Shown here piece after piece: positions 5,954 to 7,350 of a DNA stretch of 7,350 nt. Source of the DNA: an uncultured Bacillota bacterium (lineage in GTDB: Bacteria > Bacillota > Clostridia > Peptostreptococcales > Anaerovoracaceae); assembly GCA_946546075.1 (NCBI GenBank), contig CAMNNV010000058.1, positions 1 through 7,350 on the forward strand, in the 5' to 3' direction. The stretch's first letter is position 1. Every line of letters starts with the position of its first letter. Both the position numbers and the translations under genes were made by a program. The notes under the pieces were generated by a model. That model was not told the DNA's origin and ran no database searches. It saw nothing but the letters and a program-made list of their open reading frames with translations.

Positions 5954-6653
5954 AAATGCCGTGATGGAGGCACTGAAAAGCCAGCGTGAGATCGAGAAGA
6001 TCACCATCGCAAAGGGCGCGGAAGGTTCAGTGCGAAAGATCGAGGCGAAAGCAAAAGACAAAAAGATACCCATCTATTACAGCGAACGAAGCAGGATGGA
6101 CAAGCTCTGCGAGGGCAATCACCAGGGCGTGATCGCGGTGGTTTCGGACTACAGCTACTGCACCGTGGAGGACATCCTGGATCGGGCTTCCCAGCGGGGC
6201 GAGGATCCGTTCGTCATCATTTTGGACGGGCTGGAAGATCCCCACAATCTCGGGGCCATCATGCGTACGGCGGAGTGCGCCGGAGTCCACGGGATCATCA
6301 TCCCAAAGAGGCGTTCGGTATCCGTAACCGACGTGGTGGCGAAGACCGCCGCGGGGGCTGCAGAGTACATGCTTTGCGCAAAGGTCGCGAGTCTGCCGAA
6401 GGCCATCGAGTCGCTGCAGAAAGCGGGTCTGTGGATCTGCGCTGTGGACATGGATGGCGAGACCATGACGAAGAGAGACCTCACGGGTCCTTTGGGTCTC
6501 GTGATCGGCGGCGAAGGAAGCGGAGTCGGCCGTTTGGTGAAGGAAAAGTGCGATTTTTGCGTATCGATCCCGATGAAGGGGAAGATCACTTCGCTGAATG
6601 CGTCGAATGCAGCGGCGATACTGATGTATGAGGTCGTAAGACAGAGGGGATAG
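5931..6653 (+). CDS. rlmB: 23S rRNA (guanosine-2'-O-)-methyltransferase, TrmH/SpoU family
   Basis: A 240-residue SPOUT-class, AdoMet-dependent methyltransferase that by family methylates the 2'-O of a 23S rRNA guanosine (G2251 in Escherichia coli numbering). Residues 1-75 form the N-terminal substrate-binding domain, starting with the typical IIGRNAVMEALKS. The catalytic knot domain carries motif 1, LEDPHNLGAIMRTAECAG (101-118, with Asn106 and Arg112); motif 2, LVIGGEGSGVGRL (190-202, Glu195); and motif 3, ITSLNASNAAAILMYE (219-234). The start at 5931 lies inside folA, overlapping it by 23 bases. The only Shine-Dalgarno-like element is a weak AGG at 5918-5920, so expression probably depends on translation of folA. 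Substrate assignment rests on similarity and the mrnC/sigH neighbourhood (yacO in Bacillus); another TrmH-family RNA target cannot be fully excluded. Confidence 0.93.
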   Translation: MSETIIGRNAVMEALKSQREIEKITIAKGAEGSVRKIEAKAKDKKIPIYYSERSRMDKLCEGNHQGVIAVVSDYSYCTVEDILDRASQRGEDPFVIILDGLEDPHNLGAIMRTAECAGVHGIIIPKRRSVSVTDVVAKTAAGAAEYMLCAKVASLPKAIESLQKAGLWICAVDMDGETMTKRDLTGPLGLVIGGEGSGVGRLVKEKCDFCVSIPMKGKITSLNASNAAAILMYEVVRQRG

Positions 6654-6655
6654 AG

Positions 6656-7252
6656 ATGAGTATTTCTGATGAGATGCTTGCAACGAGGGCCCAGACGGGG
6701 GACATCGAGTCTGAGGAAGCCCTGATGCGAAAATATAAGTCCCTTGTGAGGATGAAGGCGCGCGCCTTTTATATCGCAGGGGCGGACGAGGAGGACGTGG
6801 TCCAGGAGGGCATGATCGGTCTTCTCAAAGCCATCCGGCAGTATGATGCGGACAAGAATGCGGCCTTTGGGACCTTCGCAGATCTTTGCATCACCCGCCA
6901 GATCATCACGGCCATCCGGGATGCGGGGCGCAAGAAGCACCAGCCGCTGAACACGTCCCTGTCGCTGAGCGAGCCGGTGGGAACGGATGCCGAGAATGTG
7001 ACGCTGGAGGATACCCTCCGGGACGATGAGACCATCGATCCTGAGTCCATGTATATTCTCAAAGACATCGTGGCCTATATCAGCCACAACGAGGGGAGCC
7101 TTCTCAGCGACTTTGAGATGAAGGTCCTTGCGGAGCTGATGCGGGGCAGCGATTATGAGACCATCGCTGAGAAACTGGGGCGCACACCGAAGTCCATAGA
7201 CAATGCAGTCAGAAGGGCCAAGAAAAAAATCGCCCAATATATTTCTGCATGA
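6656..7252 (+). CDS. sigH: RNA polymerase sigma factor SigH (Spo0H-like)
   Basis: A 198-residue sigma-70 family protein. Region 2 spans about 23-97, including the core-binding block EEDVVQEGMIGLLKAIRQYD (45-64) and the -10 recognition segment FADLCITRQIITAIR (74-88), close to the SigH signature I know from Bacillus subtilis. Region 4 covers about 148-196 with a helix-turn-helix (YETIAEKLGRTPKSIDNAVRRAKKK). There is no region 1.1 or 3 of the housekeeping type. SigH drives early stationary-phase, competence and sporulation genes in Bacillus and some Clostridia. It is somewhat shorter than the roughly 218-residue Bacillus protein, mainly at the C-terminus. The start follows the rlmB stop by two bases, with AGAGGGGA at 6643-6650 as ribosome binding site. 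The place after rlmB supports the name, although yacP, which separates them in Bacillus, is absent. Confidence 0.94.
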   Translation: MSISDEMLATRAQTGDIESEEALMRKYKSLVRMKARAFYIAGADEEDVVQEGMIGLLKAIRQYDADKNAAFGTFADLCITRQIITAIRDAGRKKHQPLNTSLSLSEPVGTDAENVTLEDTLRDDETIDPESMYILKDIVAYISHNEGSLLSDFEMKVLAELMRGSDYETIAEKLGRTPKSIDNAVRRAKKKIAQYISA

Positions 7253-7256
7253 TAAC

Positions 7257-7285
7257 TTGATTACTGGTGGGAATTATACTATAAT
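7257..7285 (+). promoter_or_regulatory. Promoter of the tRNA-Thr gene
   Basis: TTGATT (7257-7262) is followed after exactly 17 bases by a perfect TATAAT (7280-7285). Transcription would start near 7292, about eight bases before the mature tRNA 5' end. The -35 box begins only four bases after the sigH stop codon, and I see no terminator hairpin between sigH and this promoter, so operon transcripts probably read into the tRNA gene as well. Confidence 0.75.
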
Positions 7286-7299
7286 GTGGTCGAATGCGT

Positions 7300-7350
7300 G
7301 CTGCTGTAGCTCAGTCGGTAGAGCACCTCATTGGTAATGAGGAGGTTCGG
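7300..7350 (+). tRNA. tRNA-Thr (anticodon GGU), 3' part beyond the window
   Basis: The cloverleaf can be followed to the window edge: acceptor strand GCTGCTG (7300-7306), TA, D stem GCTC/GAGC (7309-7312 with 7321-7324) around AGTCGGTA, and anticodon stem CCTCA/TGAGG (7326-7330 with 7338-7342) around the loop TTGGTAA. The anticodon is GGT at 7333-7335, which reads threonine codons ACC and ACU. The variable region and the start of the T arm (GGTTCGG) follow before the sequence ends. In many Bacillota this place holds a tRNA cluster ahead of tuf or secE-nusG, so more tRNA genes may lie just outside. Confidence 0.95.

Noticed and set aside
6155..7237. A 360-codon open frame on the minus strand across rlmB and sigH
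   Set aside because: Both genes beneath it are strongly supported by family motifs. The antisense frame has no ribosome binding site or recognisable domain and is a by-product of codon bias.

Overview
The window looks like a chromosomal segment of a moderately GC-rich member of Bacillota, class Clostridia. The main reason is the gene order cysS, mrnC (Mini-ribonuclease III), rlmB, sigH, followed by a tRNA. In Bacillus and many Clostridia these genes lie together just upstream of the rpmG-secE-nusG region. Strong GGAGG-type ribosome binding sites and frequent AGA/AGG arginine codons fit this. I cannot name a genus. A sigH gene points to a lineage with sporulation ancestry but does not prove sporulation.

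Left part (1-1820): two divergent genes flank an AT-rich 186-base intergenic region that carries a convincing promoter in each direction. The leftward gene is cut by the window edge. It encodes a small unrecognised N-terminal domain, then an alanine run and eight Gly-X-Ala triplets. The rightward gene encodes a DivIVA-like coiled-coil protein with a roughly 195-residue, extremely acidic Glu/Pro/Ala tail. It ends at a stem-loop that may be a weak terminator.

Middle (1821-2550): a stand-alone DJ-1/PfpI family gene. Its 3' end runs into a short GC-rich stretch of degenerate tandem repeats of about 30 bases, followed by a promoter candidate and cysS.

Right part (2551-7252): a tightly packed run of seven same-strand genes that is probably one operon: cysS, mrnC, a small single-span membrane protein, thyA, folA, rlmB, sigH. 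Junctions are overlaps or gaps of 2 to 14 bases. The products cover charging of tRNA-Cys, 23S rRNA maturation (MrnC) and modification (RlmB), the thymidylate/folate cycle (ThyA makes dTMP and dihydrofolate; FolA regenerates tetrahydrofolate), and a stationary-phase/sporulation sigma factor. Compared with Bacillus, the thyA-folA pair and the small membrane protein sit between mrnC and rlmB, and yacP (rae1) is missing between rlmB and sigH. A tRNA-Thr(GGU) gene with its own promoter begins 47 bases after sigH and is cut by the right edge.

I see no mobile element, CRISPR array, phage gene or defence system. Most of the window is ordinary housekeeping DNA. The less explained parts are the divergent pair at the left, the small membrane protein and the repeat patch before cysS.
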